NCBI RefSeq assembly: GCF_042676065.1
Contig: NZ_JBHTJO010000002.1
Coordinates: 404,662-468,661, forward strand
Length of the DNA: 64,000 nucleotides
Reading direction: 5' to 3'
Source: Methyloligella solikamskensis
GTDB taxonomy: Bacteria; Pseudomonadota; Alphaproteobacteria; Rhizobiales; Methyloligellaceae
Below, in pieces: positions 50,039-58,572 of this stretch; the first letter of the stretch is position 1; each line of letters opens with the position of its first letter. The position numbers and the translations under genes were made by a program. The notes under the pieces are model-generated. The model was not told the DNA's origin and ran no database searches. It saw nothing but the letters and a program-made list of their open reading frames with translations.

Positions 50039-51961
50039 ATGAGCGCCGATACCGAAACCCCTTTGCTCGATCAAATCCACCTGCCGGAAGACCTGCGCAA
50101 GCTCGACGACGATCAGCTTGAGCAGCTGGCGGAAGAGCTGCGCCGGGAGACCATCAATGCCGTCTCGGTCACTGGCGGCCATCTGGGGGCCGGCCTCGGC
50201 GTGGTCGAACTGACCATCGCGCTGCACAAGGTCTTCGAGACGCCGAAGGACAAGGTGATCTGGGATGTCGGCCACCAGACCTATCCCCACAAGATTCTGA
50301 CCGGTCGCCGCGACCGCATCCGCACCCTGCGCCAGCCGGGCGGGCTGTCAGGTTTCTTGAAGCGCGCGGAAAGCGAATACGACGTGTTCGGCGCCGGCCA
50401 TTCCTCAACCTCGATCTCTGCCGGCCTCGGCATGGCGGTGGCGCGCGATCTTTCGGGCGACGACTACAACGTGGTCGCCGTGATCGGCGACGGCGCCATG
50501 AGCGCCGGCATGGCCTATGAGGCGATGAACAATGCGGGCGCCATGGATTCCCGCCTCATCGTCATCCTCAACGACAACGACATGTCCATCGCGCCGCCCG
50601 TGGGCGCCATGAGCGCCTATCTGGCGCGGCTGCTCTCCGGCGGCACCTATCGCCAGATCCGCAACTGGGCGAAATATCTGGCCCACAAGATGCCGAAGAG
50701 CTGGGAGCGCCGCGCCGCGCGTGCCGAAGAATACACCCGCGGCCTGTGGACCGGGGGTACGCTGTTCGAGGAGCTAGGCTTCTATTACGTCGGCCCCATC
50801 GACGGGCATAATTTCGATCACCTCCTGCCCGTGCTGCGCAATGTGCGCGATGCCGAGGGCGGGCCGATCCTGGTTCATGTCGTGACCCAGAAGGGCAAGG
50901 GCTACGGTCCGGCCGAGGTCTCCGCCGACAAGTTCCACGGCGTCGGCAAGTTCGACATCATCACCGGCACTCAGGAGAAGGCGACCGGCAAGCCGCCGAG
51001 CTACACCAAGGTCTTCGCCAACGCGCTGATGGATCATGCAAAAGATGACGACAAGGTTGTCGCCATTACCGCCGCCATGCCCTCCGGCACCGGGCTCGAC
51101 GCGTTTGCAGAAGCCTTCCCGGAGCGAACCTTCGATGTCGGCATCGCCGAGCAGCATGCCGTGACCTTTGCCGCCGGGCTCGCCACGGAAGGCTATAAGC
51201 CGTTCGCGGCGATCTATTCCACCTTCCTGCAGCGTGCCTACGATCAGGTGGTGCATGATGTGGCGGTGCAGAACCTGCCCGTCCGCTTTGCCATCGACCG
51301 GGCCGGCCTCGTCGGCGCCGACGGTCCGACCCATGCCGGCACCTTCGATACGGCCTTCCTGTGCTGCCTGCCCAACATGGTGGTCATGGCGGCGTCGGAC
51401 GAGGCGGAACTGACCCGCATGGTCGCGACCGCAGCCGCCTACGACGAGAGTCCCATCGCCTTCCGCTATCCGCGGGGCGAGGGCACGGGTGTCGAGATTC
51501 CGGAAAACCCAGAGCCGCTGGAAATCGGCAAGGGCAGGGTGCTTCAGGAAGGCTCCAAAGTGGCGCTGCTTTCCTTCGGAGGGCGCTTGAGCGAGGCGAC
51601 CGCCGCGGCCGAGCAGCTTGCCGGCTACGGGCTCTCCGCCACCGTGGCGGACGCGCGCTTCGCCAAGCCCCTCGACATGGAGTTGATCCGCAAGCTTGCC
51701 CAGAACCACGAAGTGCTGGTCACCATCGAGGAAGGCTCCTCCGGCGGATTCGGCGCGGCGGTGCTGGAAGCGCTGTCAAAGGAAGGCCTGCTCGACCAGA
51801 CTCTGGCGGTGCGGACTCTGACCTTGCCCGATATCTTCATCGACCAGGGCAAGCCGGCACAGATGTATTCCGATGCCGGGCTTGATGCGGCTGGGATCGT
51901 GGAGACGGTCTTTGCAGCACTTGGCGGCGAGGTCGCGAAGGACGAGCCGAGCCGGGCGTAG
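50039..51961 (+). CDS. dxs: 1-deoxy-D-xylulose-5-phosphate synthase
   Basis: First enzyme of the non-mevalonate pathway, using TPP. The 640-residue product has IWDVGHQTYPHKILTGRRDR, GAGHSSTSISAGLGMAVARD, the TPP motif VIGDGAMSAGMAYEAMNNAG, the transketolase-like central domain with FDVGIAEQHAVTFAAGLATE, and IDRAGLVGADGPTHAG. Supplies isoprenoid units for ispE and the polyprenyl synthase. AGGGG precedes the ATG. Confidence 0.98.
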   Translation: MSADTETPLLDQIHLPEDLRKLDDDQLEQLAEELRRETINAVSVTGGHLGAGLGVVELTIALHKVFETPKDKVIWDVGHQTYPHKILTGRRDRIRTLRQPGGLSGFLKRAESEYDVFGAGHSSTSISAGLGMAVARDLSGDDYNVVAVIGDGAMSAGMAYEAMNNAGAMDSRLIVILNDNDMSIAPPVGAMSAYLARLLSGGTYRQIRNWAKYLAHKMPKSWERRAARAEEYTRGLWTGGTLFEELGFYYVGPIDGHNFDHLLPVLRNVRDAEGGPILVHVVTQKGKGYGPAEVSADKFHGVGKFDIITGTQEKATGKPPSYTKVFANALMDHAKDDDKVVAITAAMPSGTGLDAFAEAFPERTFDVGIAEQHAVTFAAGLATEGYKPFAAIYSTFLQRAYDQVVHDVAVQNLPVRFAIDRAGLVGADGPTHAGTFDTAFLCCLPNMVVMAASDEAELTRMVATAAAYDESPIAFRYPRGEGTGVEIPENPEPLEIGKGRVLQEGSKVALLSFGGRLSEATAAAEQLAGYGLSATVADARFAKPLDMELIRKLAQNHEVLVTIEEGSSGGFGAAVLEALSKEGLLDQTLAVRTLTLPDIFIDQGKPAQMYSDAGLDAAGIVETVFAALGGEVAKDEPSRA

Positions 51962-51974
51962 GCCCGATAGGCTT

Positions 51975-52457
51975 TTAGTCCAGCTCGCAGGTCTCGGCGA
52001 AGGTCTTCAGCGCCTCTTCCCGGCCGATGCCTTCGTAGGTGCGGGTCGTATCGCCGATCTTCACCGTCAGCGGCCCCTCTGCCCGAAGCACGTTCATCAC
52101 CGGCTTGATGGGAAAGTCGCTGACCTCGGCATAGATATCGGCGCTCTCGACCTCCTTGGCAGCTTCGCCCTTTAAAGGCGCGGCGATCGACCCGGCCGCA
52201 AGCTCGATGGCGAGCGGATCGCCCGGCTTCACGTCACCCACATCGTCGTAGATGTCGAGCACGGCGACCTCAAGCTCGTTGAAGCAGCTGAGCAGCAGAA
52301 GCGGCAGATCGGCATCGAACGCGCCATAGCGGAGCGCGCTCATATCGCCCGCCGATTGGGCCGACCAGACGGCGTTCTCCTGAGTGCGGGCGGAGGCCGC
52401 CAGCGGGATCGCCATAACGGTGAGAACGAGGAGGAGTCGCTTCAGAAGCTGGGTCAT
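51975..52457 (-). CDS. Exported hypothetical protein
   Basis: A 160-residue protein with a signal peptide (LLKRLLLVLTVMAIPLAASA) and a compact acidic domain (FDADLPLLLLSCFNELEVAV, DPLAIELAAGSIAAPL, CETC-like FAETCELD end). Two Cys may pair. I recognise no family. It is convergent with dxs and about 250 bp downstream of the SET genes on the same strand. Confidence 0.7.
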   Translation of the reverse strand: MTQLLKRLLLVLTVMAIPLAASARTQENAVWSAQSAGDMSALRYGAFDADLPLLLLSCFNELEVAVLDIYDDVGDVKPGDPLAIELAAGSIAAPLKGEAAKEVESADIYAEVSDFPIKPVMNVLRAEGPLTVKIGDTTRTYEGIGREEALKTFAETCELD

Positions 52458-52705
52458 CGTCAAAGCGCCTTTGTTGGGGGAAGAACGCCGGTCGGGTGAG
52501 CCCGCCTGCTTGGCGCAAGGAGCGGCACAAGGGGCGGAAGACGGTGCTGCGAAGTCTTACGCGAAAAAGTCTCGGACGGATTTGAGCTGCTGAACGTAAA
52601 GCCTTCATATCATTGACGCACCGCCCGCCTGTCGTAGTGCAAGCGGACGTTGAGGGCAAATGTAATCCGCCACCAGGGAAGAGTTGGCAATCCGCCTTCC
52701 ACGGT

Positions 52706-53272
52706 TCAAGACGCCCGCCTGAGGCCCTTCATATTGGCGATCCGCAAGGCGAGATAGGGCGAGAAATAGCCCTCATAGCGCAGCCAAAGCGCCGGGCTCC
52801 GCCAGTCCTCGCCCGACACGCGGCCGCGGCATTCGGCCGAACCGCAGCTACAGTCGAACTCATCGTAAGGCGCGCTATCGCACATGGCGTAGTCGAAGGT
52901 GATCTCTTCGCCGGGTGCGATATCCCGCATGGCGGCAATGCCGATCTGCCCGCGCAAGCCTGCATTGGGCGCGCAGGAATGATTGAGCATGTCGGCGCCC
53001 TCGACCGTATTGAGGGAGGTGAGGAAGAGGTCTTCGTCCACCTGCACCGTGCGCCGCCGCATGGCTTCCGAAAGCGTAGCGAGCTCCGCGCTTCGGATCA
53101 GCCGGCCGCTCCACATGGCGATCAGCTCGTCCTTTGCGATCGCTTCTCTGGCGACGACCGTCTTGCCGCCCTTCTGGGGCGCCTCGATCACCGCGCACCG
53201 CGGCGAGAGATAGGCCGTCCCGCCCTGCGGCTCGGTCGCGACCACTGCAAGGCACAAAGCACCTTTTGCCAT
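52706..53272 (-). CDS. SET-domain protein with post-SET Cys cluster
   Basis: A 188-residue putative protein-lysine methyltransferase. VVAREAIAKDELIAMWSGRL starts the SET domain; GADMLNHSCAPNAGLRG gives the NHSCxPN motif; GEEITFDYAMCDS the Tyr; and FDCSCGSAECRGRVSG the post-SET zinc cluster (CxCxxxxC). Another SET gene lies 17 bp upstream on the same strand. Bacterial SET proteins have few known targets; histone-like or ribosomal proteins are candidates. Confidence 0.87.
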   Translation of the reverse strand: MAKGALCLAVVATEPQGGTAYLSPRCAVIEAPQKGGKTVVAREAIAKDELIAMWSGRLIRSAELATLSEAMRRRTVQVDEDLFLTSLNTVEGADMLNHSCAPNAGLRGQIGIAAMRDIAPGEEITFDYAMCDSAPYDEFDCSCGSAECRGRVSGEDWRSPALWLRYEGYFSPYLALRIANMKGLRRAS

Positions 53273-53289
53273 GCTGACTTGGACTCCTG

Positions 53290-53778
53290 TCAGGAGCTTT
53301 GCAGCAGCCGGCTGTCGCCAGGCGCTGCTTCGGCGGTGAGGGGCAGGGGGACGAGTGCAGCATCGCTCGACATCACGTTCGCATGCTGGCTCTGACCCGT
53401 TCCCGAAGCGAAACCCGCGAAGTCGGGGAAGAGTTCGCGGTAGTCGCAGGTGAGTTCTGTGCCCGCCTGAATATCGTCGAGCGCCAGCCCCTTATAGAAG
53501 TCGCGGAAATCCGTGTTCGGCTCATCCGAATGGTTCATGAACCGGCCGTTGTCCGAATCCACGATCACATAGCCGTCCCGCTCCAGATGGGGATAGGAGT
53601 AGGTGCGGACGAACTCTTGCATGTGGGGCGGCAGGGCCTCGATGTCGCTCGCCGACATCTGCACGTCGAGCTTCTCGTGCAGACCCCAGATCAACGTCCC
53701 CTTGGGCACGAAGTCCTGGGAGAAAACACCGATTCCCTGAATGGTGCTCGGCGCGATATAGGTGCGGATCAGCATCAT
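53290..53778 (-). CDS. SET-domain protein without post-SET cluster
   Basis: A 162-residue SET protein from ATG 53778, which begins at the family N-terminus (MMLIRTYIAPSTIQGIGVFS). RFMNHSDEPNTDFRDF and GTELTCDYRELF carry the SAM/Asn-His and Tyr motifs; there are no post-SET Cys. The frame is open to an ATG at 53883, 15 bp from the divergent tlyA start, which would leave no promoter space. It is followed by a second SET gene 17 bp downstream. Confidence 0.83.
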   Translation of the reverse strand: MMLIRTYIAPSTIQGIGVFSQDFVPKGTLIWGLHEKLDVQMSASDIEALPPHMQEFVRTYSYPHLERDGYVIVDSDNGRFMNHSDEPNTDFRDFYKGLALDDIQAGTELTCDYRELFPDFAGFASGTGQSQHANVMSSDAALVPLPLTAEAAPGDSRLLQSS

Positions 53779-53898
53779 GAAAGGCGCATCCAAGGCCCAG
53801 ATGCGGACGCAAGGTACCGGGCCGGCCTCTTCCTTGCGCTTCTGCCAAAGCAGGGCCGAACGAGCGTCGGCGAAATTCGCCATTTAAGAGCAAAGCCC

Positions 53899-54648
53899 TT
53901 GTCCCGCTACAAAAAAACACGCCTCGATCAGCTATTGGTGGCCCAAGGATTTGCGGAGACGAGATCCCGTGCGGCGGACGCGATTCGGCGCGGCTGCGTC
54001 AGCGTCGACGGGGTCCCGGCCAGCAAGCCCGGACAGCCGGTTTTCGAGAACGCGAAGATCGTGTTGTCCGACGACGCGCTGCCTTACGTCTCCCGCGGCG
54101 GGCTGAAGCTGGCGGCGGCGCTCGACGCTTTTGGGTTCGACCCGAAAGGCCGGGCCGGTCTCGATATCGGGGCGGCGACAGGGGGCTTTACGGACGTGCT
54201 GCTCTCCCGCGGCGCGGATCACGTCTACGCGGTCGATGTCGGCCGGAACCAGTTCCATCCGCGCCTGCGCGAAGACCCCAGAGTGACGGTGATGGAAGAG
54301 ACCGACGCCCGGACCTTGGAGCCCGCCCGGTTTGCATCGACTATTGGCGCCGTGGTCTGCGATGTCAGCTTCATCAGCGCGACCCTGGTCCTGCCGCGGC
54401 CGCTTGAGTTGGCCGCGCCCGGCGCATGGGCCGTAAGCCTCGTGAAGCCCCAATTCGAGCTGACGCCGGACGCCATCGGAAAGAGCGGCATCGTTCGCCA
54501 CGAGCTCGACCGCCAGGTGGCGTTGGCACGGGTGCGGGACTTTCTGGAGTTCGAGGCGGGCTGGCGCATCGCGGGCGAGATCGAGTCGCCCATTGCCGGC
54601 GGCAGCGGCAACAAGGAGTTTCTGATCGGCGCCGTGAAGGCGGGGTAA
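53899..54648 (+). CDS. tlyA: TlyA family rRNA methyltransferase / haemolysin-like
   Basis: A 249-residue 2'-O-methyltransferase with an N-terminal S4 RNA-binding domain (RLDQLLVAQGFAETRSRAAD, GCVSVDG) and an FtsJ-like core (YVSRGGLKLAAALDAFG, LDIGAATGGFTDVLLSRGA, VYAVDVGRNQFH, SLVKPQFEL). The start is a TTG at 53899. Target probably 16S/23S rRNA cytidines by family. Close to dxs as in many alphaproteobacteria, here with the SET pair and one secreted gene between. Confidence 0.93.
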   Translation: MSRYKKTRLDQLLVAQGFAETRSRAADAIRRGCVSVDGVPASKPGQPVFENAKIVLSDDALPYVSRGGLKLAAALDAFGFDPKGRAGLDIGAATGGFTDVLLSRGADHVYAVDVGRNQFHPRLREDPRVTVMEETDARTLEPARFASTIGAVVCDVSFISATLVLPRPLELAAPGAWAVSLVKPQFELTPDAIGKSGIVRHELDRQVALARVRDFLEFEAGWRIAGEIESPIAGGSGNKEFLIGAVKAG

Positions 54649-54668
54649 TCGCCACTCGCTCTATGCTC

Positions 54669-55376
54669 TCATTGCCGGGCCCCCAGCAGCTTCTCCACGA
54701 ACTCCGGCACCACCGCGCTCGCAGGACCGTAATGGGCTTCCGCGAACAGGCTCGCCCCCTCCGACGGATCGAGATTGAGCTCCACCGTATGAGCGCCCGC
54801 GCCGGCAGCCTCCGCCACGAAGCCGGCCGCCGGGTAGACCGTGCCGCTGGTGCCGATGGCGATGAAGAGATCGCAGGTCGCCAGCGCCTCCGCGATCCGG
54901 TCCATCTGGCGCGGCATCTCGCCGAACCAGACCACGTCGGGCCGCATCCCGCCTTCCGCTCCGCAGGCAGGACAGGGCGTCTGGAGCGAAAGATCTTCGT
55001 CCCAAGGCGTGCTCTTGCCGCATTCGGCGCAAAGCGCCGACGCAAGCTCCCCATGCATATGGATCGGCGCCCGGCACCCTGCGGCCTCGTGCAGCCCATC
55101 GATATTCTGGGTGACGATCAGCACCTCGCCCGGATGCTCCTGCTCCAGGCGGGCCAGCGCATGATGGGCGGGGTTGGGCGTCGCCTTCTTCAGCCAGGCG
55201 CGGCGCATATTGTAGAAATCGTGCACCTTGACCGGATTGCGGGCGAAGCCTTCCGGCGTCGCGACCTCTTCCAGGTCGTACTCTTCCCAAAGCCCGCCGG
55301 AGCCCCGAAACGTGCCGAGCCCGCTCTCTGCCGAAAGCCCCGCGCCGGTGAGGATGACGATTTTCTCGTAGGTCAT
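54669..55376 (-). CDS. cobB: NAD-dependent protein deacylase (sirtuin, CobB-like)
   Basis: A 235-residue class III sirtuin: ILTGAGLSAESGLGTFRG, TQNIDGLHEAAG, the catalytic His in IHMHGELAS, Zn-binding CAECGKSTPWDEDLSLQTPC and CPACG, and VVWFGEMP. The DFYNMRRA segment has the Tyr-x-x-Arg pair linked to removal of succinyl and other acidic acyl groups. The ATG at 55376 starts the fold. It depends on NAD, whose synthesis genes are also in this window. Confidence 0.94.
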   Translation of the reverse strand: MTYEKIVILTGAGLSAESGLGTFRGSGGLWEEYDLEEVATPEGFARNPVKVHDFYNMRRAWLKKATPNPAHHALARLEQEHPGEVLIVTQNIDGLHEAAGCRAPIHMHGELASALCAECGKSTPWDEDLSLQTPCPACGAEGGMRPDVVWFGEMPRQMDRIAEALATCDLFIAIGTSGTVYPAAGFVAEAAGAGAHTVELNLDPSEGASLFAEAHYGPASAVVPEFVEKLLGARQ

Positions 55377-55412
55377 GGGGTGTTGGTCGCTTCGACCGCC
55401 GAAACTCTCTGT

Positions 55413-55521
55413 TGTCATTGCCGGGCTTGACCCGGCAATCCAGTAACCCCTGCGGTGCCTATGATGCAAAGGCGGTGGTTACTGGATCCTCGGGTCGCGC
55501 TTCGCTTGCCCGAGAATGACA
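55413..55521. repeat. Intergenic palindromic repeat (GTCATTGCCGGGC type)
   Basis: Begins TGTCATTGCCGGGCTTGACC and ends GCTTGCCCGAGAATGACA; the inner segments CCAGTAACC and GGTTACTGG are also mutually inverted. It fills the gap between aroC and the sirtuin gene. Confidence 0.7.
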
Positions 55522-55534
55522 GCCCAGTCCTGAG

Positions 55535-56629
55535 CTATCCCTTACCCGTCTGCCCGCGATGGAGCAGGAAGTGGTCCGCTAGCACCAGCGCCATCATGGC
55601 TTCGCCGATCGGCACCGCGCGGATGCCCACGCAAGGATCGTGACGCCCCTTGGTCGAGACGTCGGTCTCTTTGCCGGCCTTGTCGACGGTCTCCACCGGC
55701 GTGAGGATGGAGGAGGTCGGCTTCACGGCGAAGCGCGCCACGATGGGTTGGCCCGTGGCGATACCGCCGACGACCCCGCCCGCATGGTTGGACAGGAACA
55801 CCGGCTCGCCGTCGTCGCCGGGGCGCATACGGTCGGCGTTCTCCGTGCCGGTCAGCGCGGCGGTCGCGAAGCCTGAGCCGATCTCCACGCCCTTCACCGC
55901 ATTGATGCTCATGAGTGCGGAGCAGATATCCTGATCAAGCTTGGCGTAAATCGGTGCGCCCAGCCCCGGTGGCACGCCTTCGGCCACGACCTCGATCACG
56001 GCGCCGCAGGAATTCCCTTCCTTGCGCAAGGAATCCAGATACTCGCCCCAGTTGGAAACGACCTTCGGGTCGGGGGAGAAGAACGGGTTCTCGTCCACCG
56101 CGCCCCAATCCCAGTTCTCCCGGGTGATCGGGTGAGGGCCCATCTGCACCAGCGCGCCGCGGATCGTGACGCCCGGCAGCACTTTCCGCGCCACAGCACC
56201 CGCCGCCACTCGGCAGGCTGTCTCGCGCGCGCTCGCCCGACCCGAGCCGCGATAATCCCGCACGCCGTATTTGACGAAATAGCTGTAGTCCGCGTGGCCC
56301 GGGCGAAACTTGTCTTTGATGTCGCCGTAATCCTTCGAACGCTGATCCGTGTTCTGGATCTCCAGCGCGATCGGCGTACCCGTGGTGACCTGCTTGCCCG
56401 TCTCCTCGTCGGTAAAGACGCCGGACAGGATCGCGACCTCGTCGGCCTCTTTCCGCTGGGTGGTGTAGCGCGATTGGCCGGGCTTCCGCTTATCCAGAAA
56501 GCCCTGGATGTCGGCCTCGGTCAGCGGGATGCCGGGCGGGCAGCCATCGACCACGCAGCCGATCGCCGGCCCGTGGCTTTCGCCCCAGGTCGTCATGCGG
56601 AAGAGATGGCCGAACGTGTTGTGCGACAT
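55535..56629 (-). CDS. aroC: Chorismate synthase
   Basis: Last step of the shikimate pathway, FMN-dependent. The 364-residue product begins MSHNTFGHLFRMTTWGESHG, has PGIPLTEADIQGFLDKRKPG, FRPGHADYSYFVKYGVRDYR, GSGRASARETACRVAAGAVA, and HAGGVVGGIATGQPIVARFA. Length is normal. It is 17 bp beyond a palindromic repeat and upstream of it lies the repeat next to the assembly gap. Confidence 0.98.
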   Translation of the reverse strand: MSHNTFGHLFRMTTWGESHGPAIGCVVDGCPPGIPLTEADIQGFLDKRKPGQSRYTTQRKEADEVAILSGVFTDEETGKQVTTGTPIALEIQNTDQRSKDYGDIKDKFRPGHADYSYFVKYGVRDYRGSGRASARETACRVAAGAVARKVLPGVTIRGALVQMGPHPITRENWDWGAVDENPFFSPDPKVVSNWGEYLDSLRKEGNSCGAVIEVVAEGVPPGLGAPIYAKLDQDICSALMSINAVKGVEIGSGFATAALTGTENADRMRPGDDGEPVFLSNHAGGVVGGIATGQPIVARFAVKPTSSILTPVETVDKAGKETDVSTKGRHDPCVGIRAVPIGEAMMALVLADHFLLHRGQTGKG

Positions 56630-56720
56630 GGCGGTGTTTTAGAGTTGCGGATGTGGCGCGGCAAGTTCGTGAGTATAGCGCGGAGGGCGCAACAAATTCT
56701 TATCGGGGCGGCACTTTTCA

Positions 56721-56830
56721 CCTCTCCCCGGCGGGGAGAGGTCGGATGCGCAGCATCCGGGTGAGGGGGACAAGATGCGGCGAGGGGCTCCCCCCTCACC
56801 CCAACCCTCTCCCCCACTGGGGAGAGGGGG
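56721..56830. repeat. CCTCTCCCC-type intergenic palindrome next to the assembly gap
   Basis: CCTCTCCCC-GGC-GGGGAGAGG at the left, GGATGCGCAGCATCC inside, and CCTCTCCCCC-ACT-GGGGAGAGG at the right make three hairpins. GGTGAGGGGG and CCCCCTCACCCC also face each other. This is a familiar repeat type in Rhizobiales. It lies between aroC and fabI, 28 bp from the N run. Confidence 0.75.
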
Positions 56831-56841
56831 CAGCTCCGCCG

Positions 56842-57747
56842 CTACTCCACCACCTTCNNNNNNNNNNNNNNNNNNNNNNNNNNNNNNNNNNNNNNNNNNN
56901 NNNNNNNNNNNNNNNNNNNNNNNNNNNNNNNNNNNNNNNNNNNNNNNNNNNNNNNNNNNNNNNNNNNCTTCATGCCGACGATGTGGTAGCCGGAATCGAT
57001 ATGCAGCACCTCGCCGGTGACCCCTCGTCCCATATCGGACAGGAGGTAAAGCGCCCCGCCGCCGACTTCTTCCGGCGTCACGGTCTTGCCCAGCGGCGAG
57101 TTGTACTCGTTCCACTTCAGAATATAGCGGAAATCGGCGATGCCTGAGGCCGCGAGCGTCTTGATCGGTCCGGCGGAGATCGCGTTCACGCGAATGCCCT
57201 TTTCGCCCAGATCGGCGGCGAGGTAACGCACGCTCGCCTCAAGGGCTGCCTTCGCCACACCCATCACATTGTAATGGGGCATGACCTTCTCGGCACCGTA
57301 ATAGGTCAGCGTGATGATGGAGCCGCCATCGGTCATCAGCTTCTCGGCGCGCTTGGCCAGCGCGGTCAGCGAGAAGCAGGAGATCTTCATGGTCATGGTG
57401 AAGTTGTCTTCGGTCGTATCGACATAACGCCCGTCGAGCTGGGACTTGTCGGAAAACGCGACCGCGTGCACCAGGAAGTCTATGGAGCCCCATTCCTTCT
57501 CGAGCGCTTCGAACACGGAATCGATGGATTTTTCGTCGGTGACGTCGCACGGCAGCACCAGCTTCGCGCCGATCTGTTCGGCAAGCGGCTCGACGCGCTT
57601 CTTTAGCGCATCGGTCTGGTAGGTGAGCGCGATTTCCGCGCCCTGATCGGCGCAGGCCTTGGTGATTCCCCAAGCGATTGAGCGGTTATTGGCGACACCC
57701 AGAACGATGCCGCGCTTTCCCGCCATGAGATTGCCAGTTTCGGCCAT
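56842..57747 (-). CDS. fabI: Enoyl-ACP reductase (NADH), interrupted by assembly gap
   Basis: Reduces trans-2-enoyl-ACP in fatty-acid synthesis. GLMAGKRG-like NLMAGKRGIVLGVANNRSIA, VLPCDVTDEKSIDSVFEALE, HAVAFSDKSQLDGRYVDTTE, the catalytic Tyr/Lys region LTYYGAEKVMPHYNVMGVAK and NAISAGPIKTLAASGI are all typical of FabI. The sequence is intact to HIDSGYHIVGMK, where 110 N follow (56858-56967). Family members end about 10-20 residues after this point, so the real missing part is probably shorter than 110 bases. KVVE and a stop follow the gap in the frame shown; that is uncertain. ATG 57747 is preferred. Confidence 0.9.
   Translation of the reverse strand: MAETGNLMAGKRGIVLGVANNRSIAWGITKACADQGAEIALTYQTDALKKRVEPLAEQIGAKLVLPCDVTDEKSIDSVFEALEKEWGSIDFLVHAVAFSDKSQLDGRYVDTTEDNFTMTMKISCFSLTALAKRAEKLMTDGGSIITLTYYGAEKVMPHYNVMGVAKAALEASVRYLAADLGEKGIRVNAISAGPIKTLAASGIADFRYILKWNEYNSPLGKTVTPEEVGGGALYLLSDMGRGVTGEVLHIDSGYHIVGMKXXXXXXXXXXXXXXXXXXXXXXXXXXXXXXXXXXXXXKVVE
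56858..56967. other. Assembly gap (110 N)
   Basis: Run of undetermined bases inside the 3' end of fabI. A palindromic repeat is adjacent on the left, the likely cause of the break. Confidence 0.98.
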
Positions 57748-57905
57748 GGACACATCCCCCTGTTCGGCTGCCGCTTTAAAGCAGAAAGCGCCACGGGTCG
57801 ATAGAAGGTTGTGGCCTTATAGGCCCCAGAGCCCGTACGAGGCTAGGTCGAATTGACGCCTATCGTTAGCAGGACATCGCGCCGGACGCTTTGCCGGCGG
57901 TTCGA

Positions 57906-58391
57906 TCAGCTCGAAAGGGTCCAGCTGCCGTCCTTGTCCCGGCACGCCGAGCCGGTGACGGACCGCTCGAAGGTGCCCAGCGTGATGGAATACTTGACCT
58001 TGCGGCAGACCCGGCCCTCATCGTCCCGGAAGGCGGAGATAGTCTTGATCACCCCGGAAAGCCCGTTTTTCTGCCGTTTCCAGACCAGGGTGGCGCCATC
58101 GCCGAGCTGCGTCAGCGCGATCTCAAGCGCGTTGAACGCCACGTTCCGGTCGCTCTCGTCGAGCTTCGACCGCAACGCCGCCAGGGTGGCGGGTTCCGTC
58201 ATCGCCTGATCTTCCCCCTCCCAGGTCGGTCCCCTTAAAGAGACCCCTGGCACCGGCTGAAGGTCCAGCGATGCTGAACGTTGTGCCGGCTGCTCCTGGG
58301 CCAGCGAAGAAGTGGGGGCGGGTGCCAGAAAGTATAACGCCAGGCAGCCCGCCCCTATGATGATAGGAGCGTTCCAATGGAACGTACGCAT
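57906..58391 (-). CDS. Exported hypothetical protein (surface-antigen-like C-terminus)
   Basis: A 161-residue protein with an N-terminal hydrophobic segment (APIIIGAGCLALYFLAPAPT), then a 100-residue domain: DGATLVWKRQKNGLSGVIKT, DDEGRVCRKVKYSITL and GSACRDKDGSWTL. The two Cys and the order resemble the bacterial 17-kDa surface-antigen type (RT0821/Lpp0805-like). Function unknown. It is divergent from pdxH. Confidence 0.75.
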   Translation of the reverse strand: MRTFHWNAPIIIGAGCLALYFLAPAPTSSLAQEQPAQRSASLDLQPVPGVSLRGPTWEGEDQAMTEPATLAALRSKLDESDRNVAFNALEIALTQLGDGATLVWKRQKNGLSGVIKTISAFRDDEGRVCRKVKYSITLGTFERSVTGSACRDKDGSWTLSS

Positions 58392-58572
58392 AACCACTCG
58401 TCCCCACACAAACGCGCGCCAAATACACAGCCGCGCCAACTATCAACGGGACCCATCGTGATCCAACAGGGTGAGCAAACCGTAAATGCCAGTCTCGGAA
58501 GGGGATGAAAATTCGCCGCGCCGAATGAGAAATTGCAAAAACCGCGCGAAACGGTAGAAAGTCGGCGACGAT

